Assembly (NCBI GenBank): GCA_038236995.1
Contig: JBBRZE010000005.1
Location: 42,912-106,911, forward strand
Length of the DNA stretch: 64,000 nucleotides
From: JAAFHB01 sp038236995
Lineage (GTDB): Bacteria > Bacteroidota > Bacteroidia > Bacteroidales > Prolixibacteraceae
Direction of reading: 5' to 3'
The stretch's first letter is position 1. Each line of letters starts with the position of its first letter. The translations under genes and the position numbers were made by a program. The notes under the pieces are model-generated. The model was given only the letters and a program-made list of their open reading frames with translations. It did not search any database and had not been told where the DNA came from. Shown here in pieces: positions 1 through 8,867 of the stretch.

Positions 1-552
1 AAAGTTGGTACATACAAGCGGAAAATCCACGAGATGACCGAAATGGAAATGTCCAACATGGGGCAATATGCACACGGTAATCAGCCTATTCAGCACATGG
101 TTTACCTGTACAATTATGCAGGCGCCCCCTGGAAGGCACAGTACTATGCCCGGACTGTAATGAATAAGCTATATAATTCGACAGAAAATGGTTATCCCGG
201 CGACGAAGATCAGGGACAGACTTCCTCGTGGTATGTGTTAAGTGCGATGGGCTTGTATTCGGTTTGTCCGGGTACGGATCAGTATGTGATCGGCAGCCCT
301 GTATTCCCTAAAATGACCCTTCACTTTGAAAACGGAAAGACACTTGTTATCGAAGCGGCTGGTAATTCGATCGATAAAAAATATATTCAGTCAGCATCGC
401 TGAACGGGAAACCTTTTACACGAACATGGCTGACGCACGCCGAGTTAACAAACGGGGGAACCATTCACTATGAAATGGATAGCACACCGGCAAAAAACCG
501 GGGAATATTACCTGAGGATCGTCCCTATTCGGTCTCCGTTATAAACAGGTAG
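1..552 (+). CDS. GH92 alpha-mannosidase, C-terminal part (cut by left edge)
   Basis: The frame is open from the first base, so the gene begins outside the window; 183 C-terminal residues are visible. They carry GH92 hallmarks: GQYAHGNQP, YLYNYAGAPWK, then GDEDQGQTSSWYVLSAMGLY, the segment that holds the conserved acidic residues of the family, and the closing small beta domain with SASLNGKPFTRTW. GH92 enzymes are Ca2+-dependent exo-acting inverting alpha-mannosidases, usually periplasmic or surface exposed. Linkage specificity cannot be told from this fragment. A stem-loop terminator follows at 573. Two complete GH92 genes (18232-20553, 38028-40379) and one broken copy (6638) also occur in the window. 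Confidence 0.93.
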   Translation, partial: KVGTYKRKIHEMTEMEMSNMGQYAHGNQPIQHMVYLYNYAGAPWKAQYYARTVMNKLYNSTENGYPGDEDQGQTSSWYVLSAMGLYSVCPGTDQYVIGSPVFPKMTLHFENGKTLVIEAAGNSIDKKYIQSASLNGKPFTRTWLTHAELTNGGTIHYEMDSTPAKNRGILPEDRPYSVSVINR

Positions 553-572
553 TTATTCCTTAAAGCACATTA

Positions 573-621
573 AGCCCAAAGCAGTGGATTCCCAAAAGGA
601 GTATCTGCTTTGGCTAATTTT
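573..621 (+). terminator. Stem-loop terminator after the GH92 gene
   Basis: The left arm AGCCCAAAGCAG (573-584) pairs with CTGCTTTGGCT (605-615) with one bulged C. It is followed directly by AATTTT, a short T tract, as expected for intrinsic termination on the plus strand. It lies 21 bases after the stop codon. Confidence 0.6.
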
Positions 622-645
622 AACGGTCATTAATAATAACTCATT

Positions 646-2004
646 TTGAGATATATACTTAGTTTTATCTTTTTGTTGCCCCTATTTATGAACGGTTGCT
701 CAAATGCAATGGTGACAGAGAAGGACAATTCGCCCACCGCAACGTTAGTAAAGAACGAAGATATTCTGGCAAAAACATTACTCTACACGGAGTGGTCAAC
801 TGTTCCGGCTGTTATGTCAATGCCTTATGCCGATCTGCGCAACTCGCTCATTTCGGTTTTAGCCGGTAAATGCAATAATCCGCTTTCGTCGCTTCAGGCC
901 ATCAGGGATTATGATTTAGCATGGAGTTCAATGATGTACAAATTTCTGATTGATTCAGGTACAAAAACGGATCCTGAGTTGAAAACGATGTCCCTTGATG
1001 ATTACCGGAATACGGTTATTGATTTAAACACCCGAAACACAAGCTATTCTGTTTCTGAATTACAGGGTTTTGCCAACAACAGGAATCTAAACATTGCCTA
1101 TAAATGGTGGTTTTATAAAAACAGTTCAACGAAATCGAAAATCGACAAATTCAATAACATCACTGCCTCCAATCCATCTTTTGGCAAGAGGGATAACCGC
1201 AGTGTGACGATGGATGTTTTGAGAGTTGTGAAAGCCGATGAGGCTTATACCTATTTGAGTGTTTACCATTCAATGGTTACCGACGGCCAATTCAAATTAT
1301 ACCTGGCTGGCAGTAACGATCTGAAAACCTGGACTTATATAACAGCGTTGGGCGACAGGGCACACCAGGGAGAAATTAAAAAGTGGGGAACAGGCTACCT
1401 GGTTGCGAATGAACAAGATCCTGTGCAAGGTTCCAACAATGTTCAAATCAGGTATTATTCTTCGTATGCCAGTTTAATTACAAATACTCCATCAAACGAT
1501 AAATCAATCTCCCGATCCTTTTCAGGCCTGGCGGAAGGAACTCCTGATATCCGGATAGTTGAGGGCAGTACTCCCTCCTCATCACACATCCTGATTGGTT
1601 ACCATTTTTACGACAATGGGATTCGCGATCAGCAGGCCTTTGGCATATTGAAAAATTTCTCAGACTGGAGAACATGGAAAGACGAGGTATCAAACTACAA
1701 TATTCAACTAATGGGTTATAACGGAAATATTGGCGGAAGGAGCGGATTTACCCATTCGGGAAACTATGTACTCCAGGAAGCTCAGGTAACCTCAGGCGAC
1801 TGGAGCAGCTGGCGTTTACTGTTTGGCAACGGTGCTTTCTATTATACATTAAACGCGGCAACACCTTTAGGTTCAACTTCCTTTGCCAACCCCGGAATTG
1901 CATTGGTAAATGGATCCAACACTTTCGCCGTGACAAGTTTTATGCCTTCGCAGGGAAATAAAAACGGTGAAACAGGTGAACTACTGTATACCGTACAATT
2001 TTAA
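646..2004 (+). CDS. Putative lipoprotein of unknown function, possible beta-propeller
   Basis: 452 residues. The TTG at 646 is chosen because it gives a full lipoprotein signal: basic MRY, hydrophobic ILSFIFLLPLF, then a lipobox-like FMNGC with Cys18. The in-frame ATG at 688 would remove the hydrophobic stretch. The first ~150 residues are alpha-like. The rest is rich in short strands with repeated W/Y-containing turns (SNDLKTWTYI, FSDWRTWKDE, SGDWSSWRLL), resembling blades of GH32/GH43-type beta-propellers, but I recognise no catalytic triad. It sits between the GH92 and GH172 genes, so a surface glycan-binding or glycan-processing role is plausible. That role is inference; the family is not recognised. 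Confidence 0.75.
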   Translation: MRYILSFIFLLPLFMNGCSNAMVTEKDNSPTATLVKNEDILAKTLLYTEWSTVPAVMSMPYADLRNSLISVLAGKCNNPLSSLQAIRDYDLAWSSMMYKFLIDSGTKTDPELKTMSLDDYRNTVIDLNTRNTSYSVSELQGFANNRNLNIAYKWWFYKNSSTKSKIDKFNNITASNPSFGKRDNRSVTMDVLRVVKADEAYTYLSVYHSMVTDGQFKLYLAGSNDLKTWTYITALGDRAHQGEIKKWGTGYLVANEQDPVQGSNNVQIRYYSSYASLITNTPSNDKSISRSFSGLAEGTPDIRIVEGSTPSSSHILIGYHFYDNGIRDQQAFGILKNFSDWRTWKDEVSNYNIQLMGYNGNIGGRSGFTHSGNYVLQEAQVTSGDWSSWRLLFGNGAFYYTLNAATPLGSTSFANPGIALVNGSNTFAVTSFMPSQGNKNGETGELLYTVQF

Positions 2005-2066
2005 CTTTACCGATCAATTGGATTGCAACGGAAATAAACTACTTCAAATATACTAATAAACAAACG

Positions 2067-4043
2067 ATGAGAACTCTGATTTTGAAAACCGGGCTGATTT
2101 TGATATTTGTCGGGCAATATTTGTTTTGTGCTGCCGACGGCTATAAAGATCAGATTTTAAAACTTGCCAGGATCGATTTACTGCCTCAGTTTCAGGAGCA
2201 GGCAGTTGTAAAGCAAATTTCGAGCTACGACACGACCGGTGGTAACGATGACGGTTTTTCAGGTAAGTATTCATATCTTCGGAAAGAAAACGGGAACTTA
2301 GTCCTGGCTGAACTCAAAGGGCCGGGGGTCATTCAGCGAATCTGGACGCCGACACCCTCAAACGACACCATCCAGTTTTTCTTCGACGGAGAGAAAACAC
2401 CCCGCATCGAATTAAAGTTTATTGACCTTTTTTCGGGAGAGAACTACCCTTTTTCGAGACCCGTCGTGGGGAATGAGGTTGGCGGGTATTACTGCTATCT
2501 GCCAATCCCCTACCAAAGCTCCTGCAAAATTGTATTTAAGGGAAAGATGCAGTTTCACCAGGTACTTTACAGGGAACTGAAAGGAGATAAAACGATTTCG
2601 TCGTTCCCCAAAAAACTGTCAAAAGAGGAGGATGAAGCGCTTTCGTCGGTAATCAAAGTCTGGAAAAACAGCGGAGAAAATATTGGGACACTTTTACCAT
2701 CAATGCTCGAAAAGGTTAAAACCGTTTCAAAAAGTGTGGCACTGAAACCCGGCGATGTAAAGTCTATTTTCAACACAACTTCCGGAGGACGAGTGGTTGG
2801 CATCGAGATTAAGCCGCAATTGCTTCTAAACAAAGAATTTAAAGATTTGATTTTCCGTGCCCGCTGGGATGATGAACCGGTTGCTGCGATCAACAGCCCG
2901 CTTTCTGATTTCTTTGGCTATGCTTTCGGAAAACCGTCGATGCAGTCGATGCTGGTTGGCGTAAAGGATGGTATCCACTATTGTTACATGCCAATGCCAT
3001 TCGACAAAAAGGCTAATATAGAGCTGGAGTTCCTAAAAAGTCCGCTTAATCAGTCAGCCGAGATTTCGGTAAATGTAACGGTCTATTATACTGATTCAAA
3101 ACGCGCCTCCAACGAAGGGAAACTATATGCGGAATGGAAAAGGGCAAAAAATGCAGAGATGGGCAAACCCTATCTGATCCTGAATAAAACCGGACGTGGT
3201 CATTATGTGGGAACGGCTTTGCAGGCACAGGGACTTAATTCCGGGATGACCCTGTTTTTTGAAGGTGACGATGTTTGCACGGTCGATGGCGAGATAAGGT
3301 TTCATGGAACAGGCTCTGAAGACTATTTTAACGGCGGATGGTACGCCCTTGCCGACCGGTGGGATCAGGCATTCAGTTTGCCGGTTCATGGTTGCCTGGC
3401 GTATTCCATTCCATTGGCACACACGGGTGGCTATCGTTTTCTGTTCACCGATAAAATTTCCTTTGAACGTGAACTGAATATGACGATTGAACATGGTCCT
3501 GAAAACAATCAGATTCCGGTCGATTATACTTCGGTTGCCTACTATTATTGCGACAGGCCGCCGGTTTCAAACAGTCTGCCGTCAACGGAATTATTGGAAA
3601 AAGTAAAATCACCCACCTTACAGGAATACTGGCTTGCTTTACTTCCTGTTAAAGCGTTCAGCCATGGTTCATCCATTTCGTACGAAGATTGCAAAGATGC
3701 AAAGAGCGGCAGGAATTATGAAGTATTCAAACTTACAGCCCCCGGTAATGGCTTCGCTAAGTTTGAACTGGAAGTGCCGTCAAATGGTGAGTACAAATTG
3801 TACATGTCGTATTTTAAAGGACCGGACTGCAACCCATTTGAAGTGAATCAACGACAGATTCCGGTAAAAGGTATGGATGGTTATGCCCTTGAAAATATCT
3901 TTATTGAAAAAGAATACATCGGAACACTTTTGATCAAGGAAGGAACCAATACAATTACTTTGACACTTAAAGATAAACCTCAGAAATCAGGGAAAAATAC
4001 CTTAATGGTTCACAGGATTTACCTTGAAAAAATCAGTGACTAA
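2067..4043 (+). CDS. GH172 (DUF2961) family glycoside hydrolase
   Basis: 658 residues with an N-terminal signal peptide (MRTLILKTGLILIFVGQYLF). DUF2961 proteins form GH172, which contains difructose-anhydride synthases/hydrolases and exo-alpha-D-arabinofuranosidases. Visible family motifs are DDGFSGKYSYLR near residue 65, LKGPGVIQRIW, then FHGTGSEDYFNGGWY with Glu418 in the position of a catalytic acidic residue, and HTGGYRFLFTDKI. Residues ~540-658 form an added C-terminal beta domain, probably carbohydrate binding. Its last 53 residues recur in the chimera at 6638. It is 22 bases ahead of the GH51 gene, so co-transcription is likely; arabinofuranoside cleavage would fit that neighbour. Confidence 0.88.
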   Translation: MRTLILKTGLILIFVGQYLFCAADGYKDQILKLARIDLLPQFQEQAVVKQISSYDTTGGNDDGFSGKYSYLRKENGNLVLAELKGPGVIQRIWTPTPSNDTIQFFFDGEKTPRIELKFIDLFSGENYPFSRPVVGNEVGGYYCYLPIPYQSSCKIVFKGKMQFHQVLYRELKGDKTISSFPKKLSKEEDEALSSVIKVWKNSGENIGTLLPSMLEKVKTVSKSVALKPGDVKSIFNTTSGGRVVGIEIKPQLLLNKEFKDLIFRARWDDEPVAAINSPLSDFFGYAFGKPSMQSMLVGVKDGIHYCYMPMPFDKKANIELEFLKSPLNQSAEISVNVTVYYTDSKRASNEGKLYAEWKRAKNAEMGKPYLILNKTGRGHYVGTALQAQGLNSGMTLFFEGDDVCTVDGEIRFHGTGSEDYFNGGWYALADRWDQAFSLPVHGCLAYSIPLAHTGGYRFLFTDKISFERELNMTIEHGPENNQIPVDYTSVAYYYCDRPPVSNSLPSTELLEKVKSPTLQEYWLALLPVKAFSHGSSISYEDCKDAKSGRNYEVFKLTAPGNGFAKFELEVPSNGEYKLYMSYFKGPDCNPFEVNQRQIPVKGMDGYALENIFIEKEYIGTLLIKEGTNTITLTLKDKPQKSGKNTLMVHRIYLEKISD

Positions 4044-4065
4044 TACAAATTAAATTCTCTTAAGG

Positions 4066-6588
4066 ATGAAAACATTAATTTTCTTCATAGCATCATTGCT
4101 AATGGCTTCGTGTAGCATTAAGCCGGAGACCGATGGAAAGATCGTTGTTGACCTGGATCAAAAAGGAGCAGAAGTCTCCTCTTCGATGTATGGGGTATTC
4201 TTTGAGGAGATTAACCATGCCGGTGAGGGTGGGCTCTATGCCGAACTTGTGCAAAACAGGGGCTTTGAGGAGAAGGAACATCCGGCAGGGTATACAACAG
4301 AGGGTGGTAAACTTCATCCGGGCACTGCCAAAAACCATCTCACAGGAGAGATAAGCACCGGCACTTTTAGATGGAATGAAGAAGAATTCCCCGGATGGTC
4401 CCTGGAGACAACAGGTGAAGATAAGGCTCAGATGAAATTGACGAAGAATAATTCTTTGCACACGGCTACTCCCAACTCTTTGCAAATCAATATTCCCGAA
4501 TCAGCAAAAGAGGTGTCATTGATCAATTACGGATTCTGGGGTATGGGTGTAAAGGGCGGTGAACATTACAATCTGCGCTTCTATTTGCGTACGCCGAATT
4601 ATAAAGGTGGAGTTACAGCACGTCTGGTATCTTCAACTGGTAAAGTGCTTACTAATTCGCCCGTAAAGATCAGTAAAGACGCGGGTTGGAATGAATATAA
4701 GTTAACCTTGGTTCCTGATACTACAGATGCAAAAGCCAAATTAGCTTTATGTTTCGATAAAGGGGGAACAATTTGGGTGGATTATGTTTCCTTGTTTCCT
4801 GAAAAGACTTTCAGGAACCGTTCCAACGGTCTTCGTGAAGATGTGGCCTCATTTCTGGCCGATATGCGACCAGGATTTGTTCGTTGGCCTGGCGGTTGTG
4901 TCGTCGAGGGGATAACGCTCAGCAACCGTTTTGAATGGAAAAAAACACTTGGTGACCCAATGACCCGCACGGGAGAGTACGACACCTGGGGATACCGCAA
5001 TACTTACGGGTTTGGTTATTTTGAGTTTCTGCAATTTTGCGAAGATATTGGCGCAGAAAGTATGTTTGTGTGCAATGTCGGAATTGGTTGCCAGGCGCGT
5101 GTCGGCGACGCCTGCGATGAGGGTGATGTGCAATTCTATATCAACGATGTGCTCGATGCGATCGAATATGCAATTGGAGATGAATCAACTGTATGGGGAG
5201 CTAAACGCGTCGCTGCCGGACACCCAAAACCTTTTCCTCTGAAATATGTGGAAATTGGAAATGAAAACTCCGGAGCCGTCTATAATAAGCGTTTCGATAT
5301 GTTCTTTAAGGCAATTAAAGCAAAATATCCGCAGCTTACGCTGATTTCTAATCATGGTCTGGGCAATAATGTGAAAAATATTGCAAAAACAGATATGATC
5401 GATCCACACTGGTATGTAGCACCCGACTATTTTTTCAGGAACACCAATATTTTTGATAAGCAGCCGCGTGGAGAATTTAAGGTTTATGTTGGGGAATATG
5501 CTGTTAACCAAGGTGTAGAAAGTGGCAATATGCTGGCGGCACTTGGCGAAGCTGCCTTTATCACAGGTATGGAGCGCAACAGCGATCTGGTAACAATGGC
5601 GTCCTATGCGCCGCTTTTTGAGAACCGGAACGACCGGACATGGCCGGTAAACCTGATCTGGATCGATAATATGCAGGTCGTTGGACGTTCGTCTTATTAT
5701 GTGCAAAAAATGATGACGGAGAATATGCCCACCTACAATTTAAAGACAGAGATAACTCCACGTCCGGTCAAACCAGTTAAGCTTGATGCAAACGGAGGTG
5801 TAGGAGTTGGAACGTGGAAGACGCAAGCAGAATACAAGGATTTTAAAATTACAAATACCGACAGTCCGATCGAAAAACCTTCCATAAAGGAATGGGCGGT
5901 CGTAAAAGATGGATGGGATATCTCGGATAGTCTTGCTGTTCAGAATTCCAACAACACGATGACAGGTTTGATTTTAGATAAGCCCCTTAATGGATCCTAC
6001 ACTTTTGAGTTCAAAGCACGTAAGATAGGAGGAATGGAGGGTTTTTTAATCTACCTGGGAATGACCGAACAGAATAATAAGGGGTATCTCTTTAACATAG
6101 GTGGCTGGGGAAATACCCAGACTGCGATGCAAAGCGTTCAGAATGGAAATGGAGCAGGTATATTATCCGAGCCTATTTCTCAGGCTATTGAAACTAACAA
6201 GTGGTATGATATAAAGGTAGTCAGGACAGACAAAGAAGTAGAACTTTGGATTGACGGTAATCTAACGATCAAATATTCACCCAGAAGTATCCTAAGTCAG
6301 TTTACCGTCGGCGGCTACAATGAGCGTTCGGGGGAGGTTATCATTAAGGTGGTAAATGCCGAAGAAACACCATGGCTTTCATCTATTATTATTAACAACA
6401 GTGGTAAAGTATCTTCTATTGGCGATATCATTACCTTATCATCTAAATCGTTAAAAGAAGAGAATTCCTTTGAATCGCCTTTGAAAATTTCTCCAAAGAC
6501 AACAAAATACAATAAATTCTCATCAGATTTTGCGTACGAATTTGCACCTTGCTCATTTACAATTTTAAGAATTAAGGTATCAAAGTAA
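4066..6588 (+). CDS. GH51 alpha-L-arabinofuranosidase, lipoprotein
   Basis: 840 residues. The signal MKTLIFFIASLLMASC ends in a lipobox, so the enzyme is probably lipid-anchored. Residues 25-60 (YGVFFEEINHAGEGGLYAEL) and RWPGGCVVEG are typical of GH51. A beta-sandwich insert (~85-245) precedes the TIM barrel. The acid/base is Glu400 in KYVEIGNENSG and the nucleophile Glu477 in VYVGEYAVN, both in the expected spacing. After the barrel comes a concanavalin/LamG-like module (~595-755; FEFKARKIGGMEGFLIYLG) and then the C-terminal beta domain. Longer than minimal GH51 enzymes (~500 aa) but usual for Bacteroidota. It removes terminal alpha-L-arabinofuranosyl groups from arabinan- or arabinoxylan-type glycans. 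Confidence 0.92.
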   Translation: MKTLIFFIASLLMASCSIKPETDGKIVVDLDQKGAEVSSSMYGVFFEEINHAGEGGLYAELVQNRGFEEKEHPAGYTTEGGKLHPGTAKNHLTGEISTGTFRWNEEEFPGWSLETTGEDKAQMKLTKNNSLHTATPNSLQINIPESAKEVSLINYGFWGMGVKGGEHYNLRFYLRTPNYKGGVTARLVSSTGKVLTNSPVKISKDAGWNEYKLTLVPDTTDAKAKLALCFDKGGTIWVDYVSLFPEKTFRNRSNGLREDVASFLADMRPGFVRWPGGCVVEGITLSNRFEWKKTLGDPMTRTGEYDTWGYRNTYGFGYFEFLQFCEDIGAESMFVCNVGIGCQARVGDACDEGDVQFYINDVLDAIEYAIGDESTVWGAKRVAAGHPKPFPLKYVEIGNENSGAVYNKRFDMFFKAIKAKYPQLTLISNHGLGNNVKNIAKTDMIDPHWYVAPDYFFRNTNIFDKQPRGEFKVYVGEYAVNQGVESGNMLAALGEAAFITGMERNSDLVTMASYAPLFENRNDRTWPVNLIWIDNMQVVGRSSYYVQKMMTENMPTYNLKTEITPRPVKPVKLDANGGVGVGTWKTQAEYKDFKITNTDSPIEKPSIKEWAVVKDGWDISDSLAVQNSNNTMTGLILDKPLNGSYTFEFKARKIGGMEGFLIYLGMTEQNNKGYLFNIGGWGNTQTAMQSVQNGNGAGILSEPISQAIETNKWYDIKVVRTDKEVELWIDGNLTIKYSPRSILSQFTVGGYNERSGEVIIKVVNAEETPWLSSIIINNSGKVSSIGDIITLSSKSLKEENSFESPLKISPKTTKYNKFSSDFAYEFAPCSFTILRIKVSK

Positions 6589-6637
6589 TATTAACGACTC
6601 ACATAAAATCAGCATTTTTAATAAAAACTATTTTCGA

Positions 6638-7081
6638 ATGAAGACAATTTTTCAATTACTATTTCTTTTACTCTCTGTCTGTTGTACAATAGACAGCGTC
6701 GCTCAAAATCAATCGCTGGTAGAATATGTCAATCCGCTGGTGGGAACAGATTCCGATTATGCTTTATCAAACGGAAACACCTACCCTGCAATTGCCCTGC
6801 CATGGGGAATGAATTTCTGGACACCACAGACCAATAAAAACGGAAACGGCTGGGGTTATATGTATGACGACGTAAAAATCAGGGGTTTCAAACAGACGCA
6901 CCAACCAAGTCCCTGGATCGGCGATTATGCCGCTGAAAATACTTTTGTTGAGAAAGAATACATCGGGTCACTTTTCATCAAAGAGGGAACCAATACAATT
7001 ACGCTGACGCTTAAAGACAAGCCCCAGAAATCAGGAAAAAACATGTTAATGGTTCACAGGATTTACCTTGAAAAAAAATAA
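6638..7081 (+). pseudogene. GH92 N-terminus fused to GH172 C-terminus (deletion chimera)
   Basis: The 147-codon frame starts as a GH92: signal peptide MKTIFQLLFLLLSVCC, then VEYVNPLVGTDSDY, GNTYPAIALPWGMNFWTPQ and TRQ-like QTHQPSPWIGDYA. From Tyr97 it switches to the C-terminal end of the DUF2961/GH172 protein at 2067 (ENTFVEKEYIGS..., matching ENIFIEKEYIGT...) down to the stop codon. Both sides share TTATGCC at the junction (6925-6931 and 3881-3887). All catalytic parts of both families are missing, so no mannosidase activity is possible. A secreted small protein could still be made, but the simplest reading is the scar of a deletion that removed most of a GH92 gene and of a second GH172 gene. 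Confidence 0.85.
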
Positions 7082-7196
7082 GCGACTGCGTTAAGATTAT
7101 CCATATTAAATAGGTAGGTTGCTTGTCGCCAAACTGAATATCCTTGAAATTAATCCCATACAGACCAGATAAAAGTTGGTTTTGCCGGACTTCAAT

Positions 7197-7231
7197 AGAG
7201 CCCCTTTCACTTTTGGAAGGGGCTCTTTTTA
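7197..7231 (+). terminator. Intrinsic terminator
   Basis: A perfect 10-bp stem, AGAGCCCCTT (7197-7206) with AAGGGGCTCT (7217-7226), has a 10-base loop and a run of T to 7230. It closes the GH172-GH51-chimera transcription unit, 116 bases after the last stop codon. Confidence 0.85.
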
Positions 7232-7240
7232 ATCGGAATA

Positions 7241-7497
7241 CTGATTTGGCTATCCAGACTTCTTGGGAAGCCAAACAAGAATTGATTTGGTTATCCGCAC
7301 TTTTCGGGAAGCCAAACAAGATCTGATTTGGTCGTCCAGACTTTTCAGGAAGCCAAATAAGAATTGATTTGGTCATCCAGACTTTTCGGGAAGTCATACA
7401 AGATCTGATTTGGTTATCCGAATATTTTGGGTAGTCAAATAAAATCTGATTTGGGAACCTAAAATTCTTCGTTTTCGCTAAACAAAATCTCATTTAG
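7241..7497. repeat. 41-bp tandem repeat, six units
   Basis: Units begin at 7241, 7282, 7323, 7364, 7405 and 7446 (41 bp each, the last 43 bp), and a seventh is started at 7489. The shared core is CTGATTTGGTTATCC, then ACTTTTCGGGAAG, then CCAAACAAGA. Within a unit TTTGGCT can pair with AGCCAAA, so every unit is a potential small hairpin. Units 1 and 3 end in AGAA, units 2 and 4 in AGAT, suggesting growth by dimers. 41 is not a multiple of three and the units carry no conserved frame, so this is not coding. The rest of 7082-7603 holds the terminator at 7197 and a possible promoter near 7542. Confidence 0.9.
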
Positions 7498-7515
7498 ATC
7501 GGTTACTAATGATAG

Positions 7516-7549
7516 CTTTAGCGTTGGTACTTTAAAATTTATAACTTTG
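7516..7549 (+). promoter_or_regulatory. Possible Bacteroidota-type promoter
   Basis: TAACTTTG at 7542-7549 matches the TAnnTTTG -7 element of Bacteroidota. The only -33-like match is TTTA at 7516-7519, 22 bases upstream. It stands ~55 bases before the start codon at 7604 and after the tandem repeat. Such short motifs arise by chance in AT-rich DNA. Confidence 0.3.
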
Positions 7550-7603
7550 ACTTCCCACTGTACTAAAGCATTTCATAAATACATCATTTAAAAAATTGAA
7601 TCT

Positions 7604-8599
7604 ATGGAAAACAGGTTGTCCCGCCGTAAGTTTCTAAATACAGCTGCTGCCGCGGCTGCATTAGCTGCAATTCCATTTAATTACGGTTTTACGAGTATTT
7701 CTGCAGCTGCAAAAGATGTAAAACCCAATTCTAAATTCGGGGGTGTTCAGATTGGTGCAATTACTTATAGCTGGCGCAGTATGCCGTCTACTCCCAAAGA
7801 CATTATCAGTTATTGTCTGCAGGCTGGGATAAGTGATCTGGAATTAATGGGTAATATTCCTGAAGATTATCTTGGATTACCGCAGGGTCCTGCCCGTCCT
7901 CCGCGTGATGTTGTTCAAAGTAAGGAGCAAAAAGAAAAGTATGAAAAGGAACTGGCTGATGCCACCGAAGCTCAGCGAAAATGGAGAATTTCTCTTCCGA
8001 TGCAAAAGTACACAGATCTCCGAAAGTTATTTAATGATGCGGGTATCAATATCCATATTGTGAAATTCTCGCCTGCAAACTGGACCGACGAAGAGATTGA
8101 TTACGCGTTTAATGCAGCAAAAGCGATGGGCGCGAAGGGTGTTACCAACGAAATAGGCGATGAGGCCTGCAAACGTCTTGGGCCATTTGCCGAAAAACAT
8201 AAAATGTACGCTATTTTCCATCAGCACATGCAACCTGCAGAACCAGGATGGAACTTTGACAAATTTCTTGCATATTCACCAAATAACATGTTGAATTTTG
8301 ATGCAGGTCACTATTTCGGCAGTACCGGATTACCTCCCGGTGACTTGATAAAAAGGCTTCACAACCGGATTGTCAGCATTCATTTGAAAGACAAAACCGG
8401 GCCAAAATCAACACCTCCAAATACCAACCAGGTATGGGGCAAAGGCGAAATGCCAATTTCCGATGTACTTTTATTGTTGAAAAAGGAAAAATGGCCCATT
8501 TACGTAGATGTCGAACTTGAATACGATGTTCCTGCTGATTCTGATGCTGCAAAGGAAGTGGCAAAGTGTGTTCAATTCGCTAAAAAAATATTGAGCTGA
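7604..8599 (+). CDS. Secreted sugar phosphate isomerase/epimerase-like TIM barrel
   Basis: 331 residues. The N-terminus LSRRKFLNTAAAAAALAAIPF is a twin-arginine (Tat) signal, so a folded, probably metal-bound protein is exported. The body is a xylose-isomerase-like TIM barrel (AP_endonuc_2 family): GAITYSWRSMPSTPKDI at the first strand, ISDLELMGN, GVTNEIGDEACKRLG, YAIFHQHMQP, MLNFDAGHYFG, IVSIHLKDKTG and VDVELEYDV, where the Glu, His and Asp residues at strand ends form the metal site. Members act on sugars or 3-keto sugars. Given the GH51, GH172 and GH29 neighbours it likely acts on a periplasmic saccharide, but the reaction is unknown. A terminator follows. Confidence 0.82.
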   Translation: MENRLSRRKFLNTAAAAAALAAIPFNYGFTSISAAAKDVKPNSKFGGVQIGAITYSWRSMPSTPKDIISYCLQAGISDLELMGNIPEDYLGLPQGPARPPRDVVQSKEQKEKYEKELADATEAQRKWRISLPMQKYTDLRKLFNDAGINIHIVKFSPANWTDEEIDYAFNAAKAMGAKGVTNEIGDEACKRLGPFAEKHKMYAIFHQHMQPAEPGWNFDKFLAYSPNNMLNFDAGHYFGSTGLPPGDLIKRLHNRIVSIHLKDKTGPKSTPPNTNQVWGKGEMPISDVLLLLKKEKWPIYVDVELEYDVPADSDAAKEVAKCVQFAKKILS

Positions 8600-8661
8600 T
8601 GCCTAATTTTTGTTTTGCACATCGGATTCATCCGCTGTGGGAAAACCCCAAATAATATCTT

Positions 8662-8704
8662 TAACATAGCCTCTTCTTTCGCAAGCAGAGGCTATGTTAT
8701 TTTC
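8662..8704 (+). terminator. Intrinsic terminator
   Basis: A perfect 13-bp stem, TAACATAGCCTCT (8662-8674) with AGAGGCTATGTTA (8687-8699), has a 12-base loop followed by TTTT. It ends the isomerase-like gene; its symmetric sequence could also act on the opposite strand. Confidence 0.85.
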
Positions 8705-8867
8705 TGACGTTTAAATAAAATTCGCTAAAGAAAGGGATTATAATATTTTTGAAATGCGTTACTTCCGCCAAAGTCGCTATTTTTGTTCATCAAATAGAAC
8801 TTTCCAAAATCAGGCTTTACTGTTTTTTTACCTGACACAATTTTACGAACCAATAAATTAGAACGCG

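Noticed and set aside
5185..5706. 173-codon frame antisense to the GH51 catalytic domain
   Set aside because: It covers both catalytic motifs of GH51 and has no features of its own.
7011..7493. 160-codon open frame on the minus strand across the 41-bp repeat
   Set aside because: The repeat period is not a multiple of three, so the translated units do not repeat, and the frame also runs through a terminator and a coding gene end.
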